DNA from: Bacillus yapensis
GTDB taxonomy: Bacteria > Bacillota > Bacilli > Bacillales > Cytobacillaceae
Assembly: GCF_005280205.1 (NCBI RefSeq)
Contig: NZ_SUND01000005.1
Coordinates: 62,001 to 126,000 of the forward strand
Direction of reading: 5' to 3'
Length of the DNA: 64,000 nt
Positions 43,713 through 53,483 of this stretch are shown here, piece after piece. Position 1 is the first letter of the stretch. The number at the start of each line of letters is the position of its first letter. The translations under genes were made by a program, and so were the position numbers. A model generated the notes under the pieces. That model was given only the letters and a program-made list of their open reading frames with translations, did no database searches and was not told where the DNA came from.

Positions 43713-44915
43713 CTGAGAATAATCAGCTTCATTTTGATTGCTATCTTCATCATAGTTGCTTATTTAACTGTTGATTTTAAATTGGGGAGAAAAAACTTTC
43801 TCTCTCAGATAAAAAGCAATGTGTTTCCGTTCCGTGATAGCGATATTAAAATTTTCACTCATGGGACGGACTTATTTAAGGATATGTTCGAAGAATTAAA
43901 AAATGCCCAAAAGCATATCCACATTCTTTTTTATATTTGTAAAAATGATCAATTTAGTCAGGAATTTTTAACGATTTTAAAGAAGAAAGCTGAGGAAGGC
44001 ATTGAAGTTCGACTCTTAGTCGATTGGGCTGGGGGAATGAAGATTAAGAAGAAACAAATTAAAGAGTTAAAAAGTGCAGGAATTCTTTTTTTCTTTTCAA
44101 ATATGCCTCGTGCTCCGTTTTTCTTTTTTACCTCACAAGCTCGTAATCATCGAAAAATTACCGTCATCGACGGGAAGGTCGGGTACTTAGGTGGGTACAA
44201 TGTGGGGAAGGAGTATATTGATAAGGATCCGAAACTAAGTCCTTGGCGCGATTATCATCTTAAAATAACAGGAGAAGGTGTTCAAGACTTGCAGCTACAA
44301 TTTCTCCTCGACTGGCAGGAAGCATCGAAAACGAATCTACTGCAAAATGAGGTTTATTTTCCACCACTAAGCAAGGGTTCTGTTCGCCATAAAGTGATTT
44401 CAACAGAGGGATTCTTGCTTGAAAAAGCTTTTTCTACTTTAATTAGAGGCGCGAAAAAATCGATTACGATTGGCTCACCTTATTTTATTCCGAGTAAAAC
44501 GATCTTCAAGGATTTGCTAAATGCTATAGACAGAGGAGTCACGCTGACCATTATTGTACCTTATACTGCTGATCATCCATTGGTCAAGGAAGCTTCCTAT
44601 CGCTATTTGCGACCGATTTTAGCAAAGGGCGGTAACGTCTATCAATTTAAAAATGGGTTTTATCATGCGAAGGTGCTGCTCATTGATGATGAAGTATGTG
44701 ATTTAGGGACAGCCAATTTTGATAATCGGAGTTTTTTCTTGAATCATGAAATTAATTGTTATATTTATGACTCGATCAAAATTGAAGAGGCGAAACGAAT
44801 TCTTGAGGAGGATTTGAAGGATTCGAGTAAGCTATCGTTAAGTCAGTTACAGTCAATGGGGTTTATGTCGGGTGTGAAGGAATGGCTGGCAAAGAGGATT
44901 GCGTACTTTCTATAA
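43713..44915 (+). CDS. clsB: cardiolipin synthase / phospholipase D family
   Basis: Membrane phospholipid enzyme condensing two phosphatidylglycerols to cardiolipin. About 400 residues: one N-terminal membrane helix (ISFILIAIFIIVAYLTVDF) and two PLD domains with HKD motifs HRKITVIDG (about 146) and HAKVLLIDD (about 326). No ATG fits the start. The CTG at 43713 has AAAGGAG nine bases upstream and completes the membrane helix; a TTG at 43734 lies 30 bases from that site. B. subtilis ywjE holds the same place next to fadF. It is shorter than ClsA (about 480), which has two helices. Confidence 0.88.
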   Translation: MRIISFILIAIFIIVAYLTVDFKLGRKNFLSQIKSNVFPFRDSDIKIFTHGTDLFKDMFEELKNAQKHIHILFYICKNDQFSQEFLTILKKKAEEGIEVRLLVDWAGGMKIKKKQIKELKSAGILFFFSNMPRAPFFFFTSQARNHRKITVIDGKVGYLGGYNVGKEYIDKDPKLSPWRDYHLKITGEGVQDLQLQFLLDWQEASKTNLLQNEVYFPPLSKGSVRHKVISTEGFLLEKAFSTLIRGAKKSITIGSPYFIPSKTIFKDLLNAIDRGVTLTIIVPYTADHPLVKEASYRYLRPILAKGGNVYQFKNGFYHAKVLLIDDEVCDLGTANFDNRSFFLNHEINCYIYDSIKIEEAKRILEEDLKDSSKLSLSQLQSMGFMSGVKEWLAKRIAYFL

Positions 44916-44948
44916 CATTATCCCCTTCCCGGGTGTTCCGTGGTTTGC

Positions 44949-45290
44949 GGGCCAACTCGAATTTGTGTCTTCATGAGTCTCTCATGCGGACTCTACTTAC
45001 GGGCCAACTCGAATTTGTGTCTTCATGAACCTTTCATGCGGACTCTACTTACGGGCCAACTCGATTTAGTGTCTCCATGAGCCTTTCATGCGGACTCTAT
45101 TTACGGGCCAATTCGAATTTGTGTCTTCATGAGCCTTTCATGCAGACTCTATTTCCTGCCCAGCTCGTATTAGTGTCTCCATGACCCTTTCATGCAGACT
45201 CTATTTACGGGCCAACTCGAATTTGTGTCTTCATGAGCCGTTCATGCGGACTCTATTTACGGGCCAACTCGAATTTAGTGTCTTCATAGA
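44949..45290. repeat. 52-bp tandem repeat, seven copies
   Basis: Units start with GGGCCAACTCGAATTTGTGT at 44949, 45001, 45053, 45105, 45157, 45209 and 45261, an exact 52-bp period; the last copy is partial and the fifth is the most diverged (TGCCCAGCTCG). Each unit contains the small inverted repeat CATGA, five bases, TCATG. Since 52 is not a multiple of three, the array cannot encode a repeated peptide. The few changes scattered between copies suggest local expansion. Confidence 0.92.
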
Positions 45291-45345
45291 CCACTCGAGG
45301 AAACTAAAAATAGTGAGTTATGGAAAAAAGCATCTCCTTCAACAA

Positions 45346-45389
45346 AAAAATCGAGTATTGAACCGTCATGGTTCGATACTCGATTTTAT
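45346..45389. terminator. bidirectional terminator between clsB and the XapX gene
   Basis: AAAATCGAGTAT and ATACTCGATTTT with inner GAACC/GGTTC form a long stem flanked by A and T runs, serving both converging genes. Confidence 0.9.
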
Positions 45390-45392
45390 CTA

Positions 45393-45572
45393 TCACTTAA
45401 AAATACTCTGTATCCACGGGGAGACTTGTTGAAATACTTTGAAGCCTAGGTAAACTCCGACAACTCCTGCTACACCTGACAGTGCTGGGGGAGCTGGAAT
45501 TGGGAGCTTTATCAGTGCAAAAATAAAACCGACTATAAAGCCTGAGGCGAGCGCTAGCAATACAAGTTTCAT
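45393..45572 (-). CDS. XapX domain small membrane protein
   Basis: A 59-residue gene. GGAGG lies five bases before the ATG at 45572. The product begins MKLVLLALASGFIVGFIFAL and continues with KLPIPAPPALSGVAGVVGVY and LGFKVFQQVSPW. Two membrane segments joined by the proline-rich KLPIPAPP loop are the signature of the XapX (DUF1427) family, of unknown function and sometimes next to xanthosine genes. No such neighbour is present here. It sits between the cardiolipin synthase and selU. Confidence 0.88.
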   Translation of the reverse strand: MKLVLLALASGFIVGFIFALIKLPIPAPPALSGVAGVVGVYLGFKVFQQVSPWIQSIFK

Positions 45573-45632
45573 GATGTCCTCCTTAAAATCTTTGAAAACG
45601 ACTTTAAGTTATTTTGTCCGTATTGACGGAAA

Positions 45633-46697
45633 TCATGACTGGATTTGCTTTGTATGCATTTTTTCGTCGATAAAAGCGGCGATTTTTTTCGTTGCCTCTT
45701 CTATCGAGTCACTATTCACTTCAAGCTCGGTATGAATCGTTTCACTGATTTTGTTATCATACCTTGGATCATAATAATAAACGATGAGGAGGCGAATCAT
45801 TTCCTTATAATCTCTTTCCTCGAGACAACGCTGAAGCTCAAGTTGAATCTCCTGCGGCTTCACCCTTTTCATAATTCTGCCCAAAGCAAATTCTACCCGT
45901 TCGTGAAAAGCATCCGTTTCTTCCACGTACTGCTCATAAATTCTTTCCACTCTTTTTTCAAGACTAGAATTCACTCGAATATGAATGCCGTTTTCTTTTT
46001 TCTCATAAAGCTCTGGAGGCTGAACCGCATGGCCGATCCGCTTGCTCTCCCCTTCCATGAAGAAATAGCTACTTCCCGCGATCTTCTGTAAGTCCTCATA
46101 CAATAAAGCATCAAACATTTTTTGATTATGCGGTGCTTGACCACTTAACGCACCAAAAACGGAGCCTTTATGATTCGCGTAGCCTTCTAAATCAAGGACA
46201 GGATAGCCCAATTTCGTTAATTCATGTAAAATATCCGTCTTCCCTGTTCCTGTTAGTCCATAGATCACGACTGCCTGTTCCGGGAGTAGTTCGGCAATAT
46301 GCTGAACTACATATTCGCGGTAAGCCCGATAACCGCCATCTAATCGTTGAATATGCAAGCCAGACATCATCGCAAAATGAGCAATCGACTGACTGCGCAT
46401 TCCTCCGCGCCAGCAATAGAGAAGAGGCTTTTTATGCGTTTCTTCCACTTTGCGAATCTCCGCTAACAAGTTAGGTAACTTTGGAGAAACGATCTCCATC
46501 GCTCGCCACTTGGCTGCCTTTTGGCCTTCATGCTTGTACAATGTTCCAATTTCTGCTCGTTCTTCATCGGTAAAAAGAGGGATATTCACTGCATTCGGAA
46601 TGCGATTTTCCCGGAATTCACCTGGGGACCGGACATCTACTGGGGTATATATTTCTTGATGATTGACATATTCTTCGACAGATCGATCATAGTTCAT
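45633..46697 (-). CDS. mnmH: tRNA 2-selenouridine synthase
   Basis: Replaces sulfur by selenium at wobble 2-thiouridine of Lys, Glu and Gln tRNAs, through a geranylated intermediate. 354 residues from the ATG at 46697 (GGAGG ten bases upstream). N-terminal rhodanese domain with the active Cys in YCWRGGMRSQS (about 95) and a C-terminal P-loop domain (YGLTGTGKTDIL, about 146-157). Selenophosphate from SelD is needed for selenation; selD is not in the window. Also called SelU or YbbB. Confidence 0.93.
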   Translation of the reverse strand: MNYDRSVEEYVNHQEIYTPVDVRSPGEFRENRIPNAVNIPLFTDEERAEIGTLYKHEGQKAAKWRAMEIVSPKLPNLLAEIRKVEETHKKPLLYCWRGGMRSQSIAHFAMMSGLHIQRLDGGYRAYREYVVQHIAELLPEQAVVIYGLTGTGKTDILHELTKLGYPVLDLEGYANHKGSVFGALSGQAPHNQKMFDALLYEDLQKIAGSSYFFMEGESKRIGHAVQPPELYEKKENGIHIRVNSSLEKRVERIYEQYVEETDAFHERVEFALGRIMKRVKPQEIQLELQRCLEERDYKEMIRLLIVYYYDPRYDNKISETIHTELEVNSDSIEEATKKIAAFIDEKMHTKQIQS

Positions 46698-46726
46698 TTC
46701 TTTCTTGCCTCCAACTAGCTTTACAT

Positions 46727-46756
46727 GAAAAAGGGCCCACAAAGAGACCCTTTTTT
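46727..46756 (-). terminator. argS terminator
   Basis: On the minus strand AAAAGGGTC and GGGCCCTTTT pair around TCTTTGTG, followed by TTTC. It ends the ywiB-argS unit. Confidence 0.75.
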
Positions 46757-46850
46757 CCTGTACATTGTTTTCGTATAACTCGTGGTTTTTTTCGTAAATG
46801 TCCTACTTCGTGTAGTGCCACAAATTATTTTTGCGAAAAGAGCATTCCTG

Positions 46851-48521
46851 TTACATTTTCTCTGGTGCTGATACTCCGATTAATGATAAAGCATTTTTCA
46901 ATGTGACTTGTACTGCTTTAATTAATGCAAGACGAGCTTTAGTCCGTTCGATATTTTCGGGATCTAATACCTTCTCAGCGTTATAGAAACTATGGAAGGC
47001 TGATGCTAATTCAAAAATATAGTTCGTAATGCGGTGTGGCATACGCTTTTGAGCTGCTTCAGCTACTGCAAGTGGGAACTCACCTAACTTTTTCAGTACC
47101 TCAAATTCTTTTTCAGCAGAGATTTGCGTTAAATCGATGTTAGCGTCAAAGGAAATGTTTTGCTCTACACCTTGACGAAGAATACTTGAAATACGTGCAT
47201 GTGCGTATTGCGCATAATAAACTGGGTTTTCATTGGACTGAGATACCGCTAAATCCAAATCGAAGTCCATATGCGTATCGGCACTTCTCATTGCGAAGAA
47301 ATAACGTACTCCGTCTAATCCTACCTCTTCCACAAGGTCACGCATCGTAACAGCTTTTCCTGTACGCTTACTCATTTTCATTTTCTCGCCATTTTTATAT
47401 AAATGAACAAGCTGAATGATTTCCACTTCCAGAGCGTCCTTATCATAACCAAGCGCTTGAATCGCTGCTTTCATACGAGGAATATAACCATGGTGGTCGG
47501 CACCCCAAATATTGATCAGCTTTTCAAAGCCTCTCTCAAGCTTGTCCTTATGGTAAGCAATGTCTGGAGTTAGGTACGTATAAGAACCATCTTGTTTGAT
47601 TAAAACTCTGTCCTTATCATCCCCTAATTCAGTGGATCTGAACCAAGTTGCTCCATCTTCTTCATAAATATGACCGTTATCTCTCAATGCTTGTAAAGCA
47701 GTATCGATTTTTCCATTGTTATAAAGTGAAGTCTCTGAATACCAAACATCAAAGGATACACGGAAATCCTCTAAGTCCTGCTTCAGCTTCGCCATTTCGT
47801 ATTTCAATCCGTACTCACGGAACAGGTCGAAGCGTTCTTTTTCATCTATATGAACATATTTGTCGTCAAACTCTTCTGCTAGTTTCTTCCCGATTCCGAT
47901 AATGTCTTCGCCATGATAGCCATCTTCAGGCATTGGCTTATCCATACCAAGGGCTTGGAAATAACGAGCCTCAACTGATAATGCAAGATTGTTAATTTGG
48001 TTACCAGCATCGTTAATATAATACTCACGAGACACATCGTAGCCCGCTTTATCAAGGATATTGCAAAGGGTATCCCCAACCGCAGCTCCACGAGCATGTC
48101 CTAAATGTAGATCACCAGTTGGGTTCGCTGAAACAAACTCAACTTGAACCTTTTGATTGTTGCCAACCGTCGTCTCTCCGTACTTGTCGCCAGCAGTTAA
48201 AATCGTTGGAATTAAGTTTGTTAAATAGCTATTATCCATATAAAAATTGATAAATCCAGGTCCAGCAATTTCAATTTTTTCAATCGATGCTTTTGTATTA
48301 TCAAAGTTCTGAATGAGTTCTTCGGCGATCATACGCGGTGCTTTTTTCGCGACTCTTGCCAGCTGCATCGCCATATTCGTAGAATAATCCCCGTTCGTTT
48401 TATCCTTTGGCACTTCTAATATAACGCTTGGAATCTCAGCTTCAGCTGCTAGTCCTGCTTTCACAACAGCCGCTTTGATTTCGTCCTTTAATTTGCTTTG
48501 TACTTCCTGAACGATGTTCAT
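46851..48521 (-). CDS. argS: arginyl-tRNA synthetase
   Basis: Class Ia synthetase charging tRNA-Arg. 556 residues. N-terminal additional domain, the HIGH-type motif in [19 protein letters not shown] (about 130-148; HLGH), the KMSKS-type [11 protein letters not shown] (about 372-382) and the DALR anticodon domain at the C-terminus ([11 protein letters not shown] to the end). GGAGGAG before the ATG. It overlaps ywiB by four bases. No T-box leader was seen upstream. Confidence 0.97.
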   Translation of the reverse strand: MNIVQEVQSKLKDEIKAAVVKAGLAAEAEIPSVILEVPKDKTNGDYSTNMAMQLARVAKKAPRMIAEELIQNFDNTKASIEKIEIAGPGFINFYMDNSYLTNLIPTILTAGDKYGETTVGNNQKVQVEFVSANPTGDLHLGHARGAAVGDTLCNILDKAGYDVSREYYINDAGNQINNLALSVEARYFQALGMDKPMPEDGYHGEDIIGIGKKLAEEFDDKYVHIDEKERFDLFREYGLKYEMAKLKQDLEDFRVSFDVWYSETSLYNNGKIDTALQALRDNGHIYEEDGATWFRSTELGDDKDRVLIKQDGSYTYLTPDIAYHKDKLERGFEKLINIWGADHHGYIPRMKAAIQALGYDKDALEVEIIQLVHLYKNGEKMKMSKRTGKAVTMRDLVEEVGLDGVRYFFAMRSADTHMDFDLDLAVSQSNENPVYYAQYAHARISSILRQGVEQNISFDANIDLTQISAEKEFEVLKKLGEFPLAVAEAAQKRMPHRITNYIFELASAFHSFYNAEKVLDPENIERTKARLALIKAVQVTLKNALSLIGVSAPEKM

Positions 48522-48955
48522 TTCTTCTCCTCCTCAAAACTAATTTCCAGATGATATGTACCTGCAAGGGCTCCTTGCATATGTAATTCATATAATATAT
48601 CAATGGCTCCACTATGCGCTTCAAAATTATGCGCGAGCCTTTTCGTTCGTGTACTAATCCCCATTGTACCAAATGGCGTTTCATAGCGACCAAGGTGCTT
48701 TTTATTCATTTCAAACACCATTCTCATGGTAATGGCACCGCTTCTTAAAATCAAGGTTTCATCTTTGGAGACTTTGACGATCGATTTGACGGTTCCTTCC
48801 TCCATAATTTCCTCATATTGAAGGTAAGACGAGTTACTTTTTTCATAGTATCGACCAAATGTCGTTAATTCAAAAGTTTCCTTCTCGCCACCATCCCAAA
48901 TCGTTGTTGTCACTTTAATTTTTACGGGCGTATGTTCAACAGGAGTTCCTGACAA
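48518..48955 (-). CDS. ywiB: DUF1934 family protein YwiB
   Basis: Conserved calycin-like beta-barrel protein of unknown function, about 145 residues. Features: [20 protein letters not shown], the central [21 protein letters not shown] and the C-terminal [20 protein letters not shown]. There is no ATG start; TTG at 48955 is chosen to match the B. subtilis length, but TTG at 48961 or 48991 is possible, and AGAAGG lies just upstream of the first two. It overlaps argS by four bases (ATGA), suggesting coupled translation. Confidence 0.82.
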   Translation of the reverse strand: MSGTPVEHTPVKIKVTTTIWDGGEKETFELTTFGRYYEKSNSSYLQYEEIMEEGTVKSIVKVSKDETLILRSGAITMRMVFEMNKKHLGRYETPFGTMGISTRTKRLAHNFEAHSGAIDILYELHMQGALAGTYHLEISFEEEKK

Positions 48956-49256
48956 CAGCAAACAACCTTCTTCCTCTAGCTCTTTTCTCAAACTATAATT
49001 ACTTTTGAAATTAGATTATGCGTTAAAATATAATCTCAAAAATTCAAGCCTAAAATGAATGAGAAAAGAGTTTGTAAACTTATTATTAAGTACCAAATAG
49101 CTTTTACTACGTTAAAATCGGTTTTAGGATTTTAACGATTGTGTTATAAATGCATCCTCTATCTATAAAAATACTCTATCCATTACTATATCATTATTCC
49201 ATTTGATGTGGTACCTTCCACAGCTCTTGTGGAATGGACACTTTTACGAAAAAATA
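48956..49256. other. ywiB upstream region with a perfect palindrome
   Basis: AT-rich gap without a gene. It contains a perfect ten-base inverted repeat, CGTTAAAATC (49110-49119) and GATTTTAACG (49128-49137), and a seven-base one, TTCCACA/TGTGGAA (49216-49234). Neither is followed by a T run, so they are not ordinary terminators; an operator is possible. No confident promoter could be picked. Confidence 0.5.
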
Positions 49257-49281
49257 CAACCGGCACCAAAAGAGCCGATTG
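49257..49281 (-). terminator. speB terminator
   Basis: On the minus strand CAATCGGC and GCCGGTTG form an eight-pair stem (one G-U), followed by TATTTTTTCG. Confidence 0.85.
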
Positions 49282-49295
49282 TATCATTGTACCAT

Positions 49296-50168
49296 TTATT
49301 TTACAAAGCCTAAAATCATTTCACGGATAAGCTTGCTTGCTGTGTTTGCTGTTTGTTCAGATGGGTCGTAAATTGGTGCAACTTCTACTAAATCCGCTCC
49401 AACTACGTTCACGTTTGAACGAGCAATTTCATGAATAGATGCAAGTAGCTCTCTTGAAGTGATACCGCCAGCATCTACTGTTCCTGTTCCAGGTGCATGA
49501 GCCGGATCCAGTACATCGATATCAATCGTTACATAAACTGGACGTCCTGCAAGCTTCGGTAAAACTTCCATAAGAGGCTGGTGCACATCAAATTTGTAAA
49601 TATGCATACCCACTTCTTTTGCCCACTCAAATTCTTCTTTCATCCCTGAACGAATCCCGAAAGAATACACATTGCTAGGACCAATAAGCTCAGCTGCTTT
49701 GCGGATTGGTGTTGAATGAGAAAGTGGCTCCCCTTCATAATCAGTTCGCAAGTCTGTATGAGCATCCATATGAATAATCGCTAAATCAGGATACTTTTTA
49801 TACATTGCTTTAATGACTGGCCAGGAAACGAGGTGTTCTCCTCCCATTCCAAGAGGGAATTTCCCTTCTGCCAATAATTGATCAATGTATTCTTCGATTA
49901 AATCAAGGCTCTTTTGAGGATTCCCAAAAGGAAGTGGAATATCTCCAGCATCAAAATATTTCACATCTTCTAACTCGCGATCTAGATATGCACTGTACTC
50001 CTCAAGTCCAATTGATACTTCGCGAATACGAGTCGGACCAAAACGAGATCCAGGACGATAGCTAACTGTCCAGTCCATTGGCATTCCGTAAAGAACGGCT
50101 TGGCTCTCTTCATAGTTTGGGTGACTCTTAATAAACACATTTCCAGAATAAGCTTCATCAAAACGCAT
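49296..50168 (-). CDS. speB: agmatinase
   Basis: Hydrolyses agmatine to putrescine and urea, the precursor step for spermidine. 290 residues from the ATG at 50168 (GGAGG eight bases upstream), same length as the B. subtilis enzyme. Manganese ligands: GGEHLVSWP (about 117-125), IIHMDAHTDLR (about 138-148) and TIDIDVLDPAHAPGTGT (about 217-233). It lies 70 bases after speE and ends in a terminator; together they convert agmatine to spermidine. Confidence 0.96.
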   Translation of the reverse strand: MRFDEAYSGNVFIKSHPNYEESQAVLYGMPMDWTVSYRPGSRFGPTRIREVSIGLEEYSAYLDRELEDVKYFDAGDIPLPFGNPQKSLDLIEEYIDQLLAEGKFPLGMGGEHLVSWPVIKAMYKKYPDLAIIHMDAHTDLRTDYEGEPLSHSTPIRKAAELIGPSNVYSFGIRSGMKEEFEWAKEVGMHIYKFDVHQPLMEVLPKLAGRPVYVTIDIDVLDPAHAPGTGTVDAGGITSRELLASIHEIARSNVNVVGADLVEVAPIYDPSEQTANTASKLIREMILGFVK

Positions 50169-50238
50169 CAAAATTTCCTCCATACATGCAAAAATTCTTT
50201 TTATATAGAGCCATTTCACTCATCTATTGTGAAATCGA

Positions 50239-51066
50239 CTATTCTACTAAATCTTTTACGAACTTTGGAAGAACAAAGGCAGCCTTATGTAATTCCTTCG
50301 TATAATACTTCGTTTCAATCTCGTGGAAGCGATCGTCGCTTACCTCAAGGGGATCATACTTTTTCGAACCGATGGTAAAAGCCCACATCCCACTTGGGTA
50401 GGTCGGAATATTCGCGATGTAGAGTCGAGTAATCGGAAAAATCTCCTTTACGTCCTTCTGTACACTGCGAATAAGATCTGCTTTAAACCACGGATTGTCC
50501 GATTGAGCGACAAATATCCCGTCTTCCTTCAAAGCTTTCGAAATCCCCGCATAGAAGCCTTTTGTAAAAAGATTGACTGCTGGCCCCACTGGCTCAGTCG
50601 AATCGACCATGATCACGTCGTATTCGTTCTCGCTTTTTGCAATGTGCATAAAGCCATCATCGACCTTTACTTCGACTCGAGGATCATCGAGCTTTCCAGC
50701 TATTTCCGGTAAAAACTTTTTCGAGTATTCGATGACCTTGCCATCGATATCAACGAGGGTCGCTTTTTTCACACTCGGGTGCTTCAGCACTTCACGGATG
50801 ACGCCTCCGTCTCCCCCACCAACAACCAACACCTGCTCCGGATTTGGATGGGTAAACAAAGGAATATGCGCAACCATTTCATGGTAGACAAATTCGTCCC
50901 TGATTGATGTCATGACCATATCATCAAGGAGAAGCATATTGCCCCACTCCTCTGTCTCGATCATATCTAATTTTTGAAATTCCGTTTGTTCCGTATGTAA
51001 GGTTTGCTTCACTTTCATCGTGATGCCAAAGTTCTCTGTCTGTTTCTCCGTAAACCAAATACTCAT
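50239..51066 (-). CDS. speE: spermidine synthase
   Basis: Transfers the aminopropyl group of decarboxylated S-adenosylmethionine to putrescine. 275 residues from the ATG at 51066 (AAAGGG upstream); the frame extends 20 codons further without a ribosome site. Motifs: [18 protein letters not shown] (about 79-96), catalytic Asp in [10 protein letters not shown] (about 156) and TYPSGMWAF. Adjacent agmatinase gene supports putrescine as substrate. Confidence 0.96.
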   Translation of the reverse strand: MSIWFTEKQTENFGITMKVKQTLHTEQTEFQKLDMIETEEWGNMLLLDDMVMTSIRDEFVYHEMVAHIPLFTHPNPEQVLVVGGGDGGVIREVLKHPSVKKATLVDIDGKVIEYSKKFLPEIAGKLDDPRVEVKVDDGFMHIAKSENEYDVIMVDSTEPVGPAVNLFTKGFYAGISKALKEDGIFVAQSDNPWFKADLIRSVQKDVKEIFPITRLYIANIPTYPSGMWAFTIGSKKYDPLEVSDDRFHEIETKYYTKELHKAAFVLPKFVKDLVE

Positions 51067-51259
51067 TTTCTTCAGCCCTTTCCTAAAAGGATTATTCCGG
51101 GCTAGTATTCCCCAACATTTTTGCAAACATGAGAAAAGTATAAGTGAATCTAGCGAATTTTAAAAGAAAGAAATTTAATTTCACTCGCCACGTTTAAAAC
51201 TCTACCAATTTTTTCATACTGAGTAATAAAAGATTATGGAGAGAAATGGGGGTGGCACG

Positions 51260-53332
51260 ATGGAACTGATGACGGATCAGCGGTTTAGAAGAACAATTAA
51301 ATATTTACGAGCGTTGCTCATTGTCGGGTCAATTGGGGTAGCGCTCGTTTTGATTTTATATGCAGGCATTCTTATCTATGCAAAAATTCTTGGCCCTCCA
51401 CCGCTATCTGTGCCTCAATCCTCCCTTTATTACTCAGATGATGGGACGTTAATAGGTGAAAGTCATAATGGACAGAAACGATATTGGGTCGCTCTTGATG
51501 AAATCGCACCTGAGCTTGTCGACGCCACGTTAGCGATTGAGGATCGTAGCTTCTATAATCACCATGGCTTTGATTTAAAAAGAATTGCCGGTGCAGCTCT
51601 TGCCGATCTGAAAGCATTGGATAAGGTACAGGGAGCAAGTACCATCAGTCAACAATATGCCCGAAATCTTTTTCTAGAGCACGAAAAAACATGGAAAAGA
51701 AAGCTACTCGAGGCCTTTTATACGCTACGGATCGAAATGAACTATTCAAAAAACGAAATTTTAGAAGGTTATTTAAATACAATTTATTACGGTGAAGGTG
51801 CGTACGGTGCCGAGGCAGCTAGCCAATTTTATTTTGGAAAACATGCTTCTGATCTCAGTTTGGCGGAAGCTGCTATGCTTGCAGGAATTCCAAAAGGACC
51901 AACTTACTATTCACCACTTACTTCCATGGAAAAAGCGACAAATCGTCAGCAGTTAATTTTACAAACGATGAAAAAAGAAAAGTGGATTTCTGAAGAGGAA
52001 GCAACGGCCGCTTCTACTCAGAAACTCGAGATTACAGGCGAGCACACCCATTCCGTTACGAAAATTGCCCCATATTTTCAGGACGCAGTCAAAGGTGCTT
52101 TAAAAAATGTTTTACATTTGGACGAGAAAACTATCGAGCTTGGAGGTTTACGTGTCTATACGACGTTAGATACGAAACAGCAGGAGGCTGCCGAAAAGAA
52201 TATTGAGCAATTGGTCGACAAAGATTCTGTCATTCAAATAGGCTTTGTTGCGATGAATCCGAAAAATGGCTATGTCAAAGCAATGGTCGGCGGAAGAAAT
52301 TATCAGGAGAGCCCCTTTAATCGAGCAACACAAGCGGTTCGCCAACCTGGCTCGACGATGAAGCCGTTCTTATATTATGCAGCGATTGAGCAAGGCTTCA
52401 CTCCATCGACCACGATGCGGAGCGAACTGACAACGTTCCGATTTGATAACAATCAGCCGGAATACACGCCACATAATTACAATAATTTATATGCGAATGA
52501 AGAGATTACGATGGCACAAGCAATTGCCTTATCTGATAACGTTTTTGCTGTCAAAACGCATTTGTTCCTTGGTGAAGAAACACTCGTTGAAACAGCGAAA
52601 AAATTGGGCATTTCAACAGATCTACAAAAGGTTCCTTCCCTTGCTTTAGGGACATCTGGTGTCCGTGTACTAGAAATGGCCAACGCCTACAGTCATTTTG
52701 CCAACGGAGGCAAGAAGGTCACACCAGTGTTGATTACCCGGGTTGAGGACCATCGTGGAGACGTCATTTACGAATACAAGTCAGAAAGTGAACAAGTGTT
52801 ACGTCCAGAAGCCGCTTTTGTCACGACCCATATGATGACAGGCATGTTTGATCGGAAATTAAACGGCTATACAAGTGTTACTGGAAATACGGTCATTAAT
52901 GATATTACCCGTATTTACGCAGGAAAATCAGGGTCTACCAATACAGATAACTGGATGATCGGCTTTACCCCTCAGCTCGTTACAGCTGTTTGGACAGGGT
53001 ATGACCAAGGTAAGCCAATTGAGACAGTTGCCGAAAAAACCTATGCGAAAAAAATCTGGGCTCATTTTATGGAGGATGCGTTAGAAGGAGAACCGATAAA
53101 ATCGTTCAAAGCGCCAAAAGAAACGGTCGGGGTCTATATTAATCCGGAAAGCGGTAAGCTTGCCACGGAAGATTGTCCAATTCAAAGGCTCACCTATTAT
53201 GTTGCAGGAACTGAGCCAACTGAATATTGTACCGAACATATTACAGATGATGAAGCACCGAGCAAAGAGGAACCAACGAAGAAGAAACAAGAAAAGGTTC
53301 CGTGGTACAAAAAATTATTAGACTGGAGCTAA
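51260..53332 (+). CDS. pbpG: class A penicillin-binding protein (PBP2d-like)
   Basis: Bifunctional peptidoglycan synthase used in sporulation in B. subtilis. 690 residues from the ATG at 51260 (GGGGGTGG seven bases upstream). One membrane helix (about 18-42), glycosyltransferase GT51 domain with EDRSFYNHHGFD (about 93-104) and GASTISQQYARNLFL, then transpeptidase motifs STMKPF (SxxK, about 377), SDN (about 437) and KSGST (about 563). Tentative SigG/SigF-like elements GTTTA (51192-51196) and CATACTG (51215-51221) are 18 bases apart, each one mismatch. Plus-strand gene followed by a strong terminator. Confidence 0.93.
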   Translation: MELMTDQRFRRTIKYLRALLIVGSIGVALVLILYAGILIYAKILGPPPLSVPQSSLYYSDDGTLIGESHNGQKRYWVALDEIAPELVDATLAIEDRSFYNHHGFDLKRIAGAALADLKALDKVQGASTISQQYARNLFLEHEKTWKRKLLEAFYTLRIEMNYSKNEILEGYLNTIYYGEGAYGAEAASQFYFGKHASDLSLAEAAMLAGIPKGPTYYSPLTSMEKATNRQQLILQTMKKEKWISEEEATAASTQKLEITGEHTHSVTKIAPYFQDAVKGALKNVLHLDEKTIELGGLRVYTTLDTKQQEAAEKNIEQLVDKDSVIQIGFVAMNPKNGYVKAMVGGRNYQESPFNRATQAVRQPGSTMKPFLYYAAIEQGFTPSTTMRSELTTFRFDNNQPEYTPHNYNNLYANEEITMAQAIALSDNVFAVKTHLFLGEETLVETAKKLGISTDLQKVPSLALGTSGVRVLEMANAYSHFANGGKKVTPVLITRVEDHRGDVIYEYKSESEQVLRPEAAFVTTHMMTGMFDRKLNGYTSVTGNTVINDITRIYAGKSGSTNTDNWMIGFTPQLVTAVWTGYDQGKPIETVAEKTYAKKIWAHFMEDALEGEPIKSFKAPKETVGVYINPESGKLATEDCPIQRLTYYVAGTEPTEYCTEHITDDEAPSKEEPTKKKQEKVPWYKKLLDWS

Positions 53333-53337
53333 AAATC

Positions 53338-53375
53338 GAAAAGCCTCAAGGGATTCTGTCCTTGAGGCTTTTCGT
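53338..53375 (+). terminator. pbpG terminator
   Basis: AAAAGCCTCAAGG and CCTTGAGGCTTTT form a 13-pair stem around an ATTCTGT loop, starting a few bases after the stop. Confidence 0.92.
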
Positions 53376-53483
53376 GTCCTAGTATTACAAGCGTGTTTCG
53401 CTGACCATAGTTTACCTTTTTTTTACTGCAAACGGCAAGTGGCCAAAATGAAATTCGAAAATCTGTCACAATTTAGACACATT

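Noticed and set aside
44949-45290. CRISPR array at the 52-bp repeats (and at the 21-bp arrays)
   Set aside because: There are no constant repeats separated by unique spacers of 30-40 bases, and no cas genes in the window.
45181-45432. Plus-strand open frame over the 52-bp repeat and the terminator
   Set aside because: A 52-bp period shifts frame at every copy, and the frame runs through a strong hairpin and over the XapX gene.
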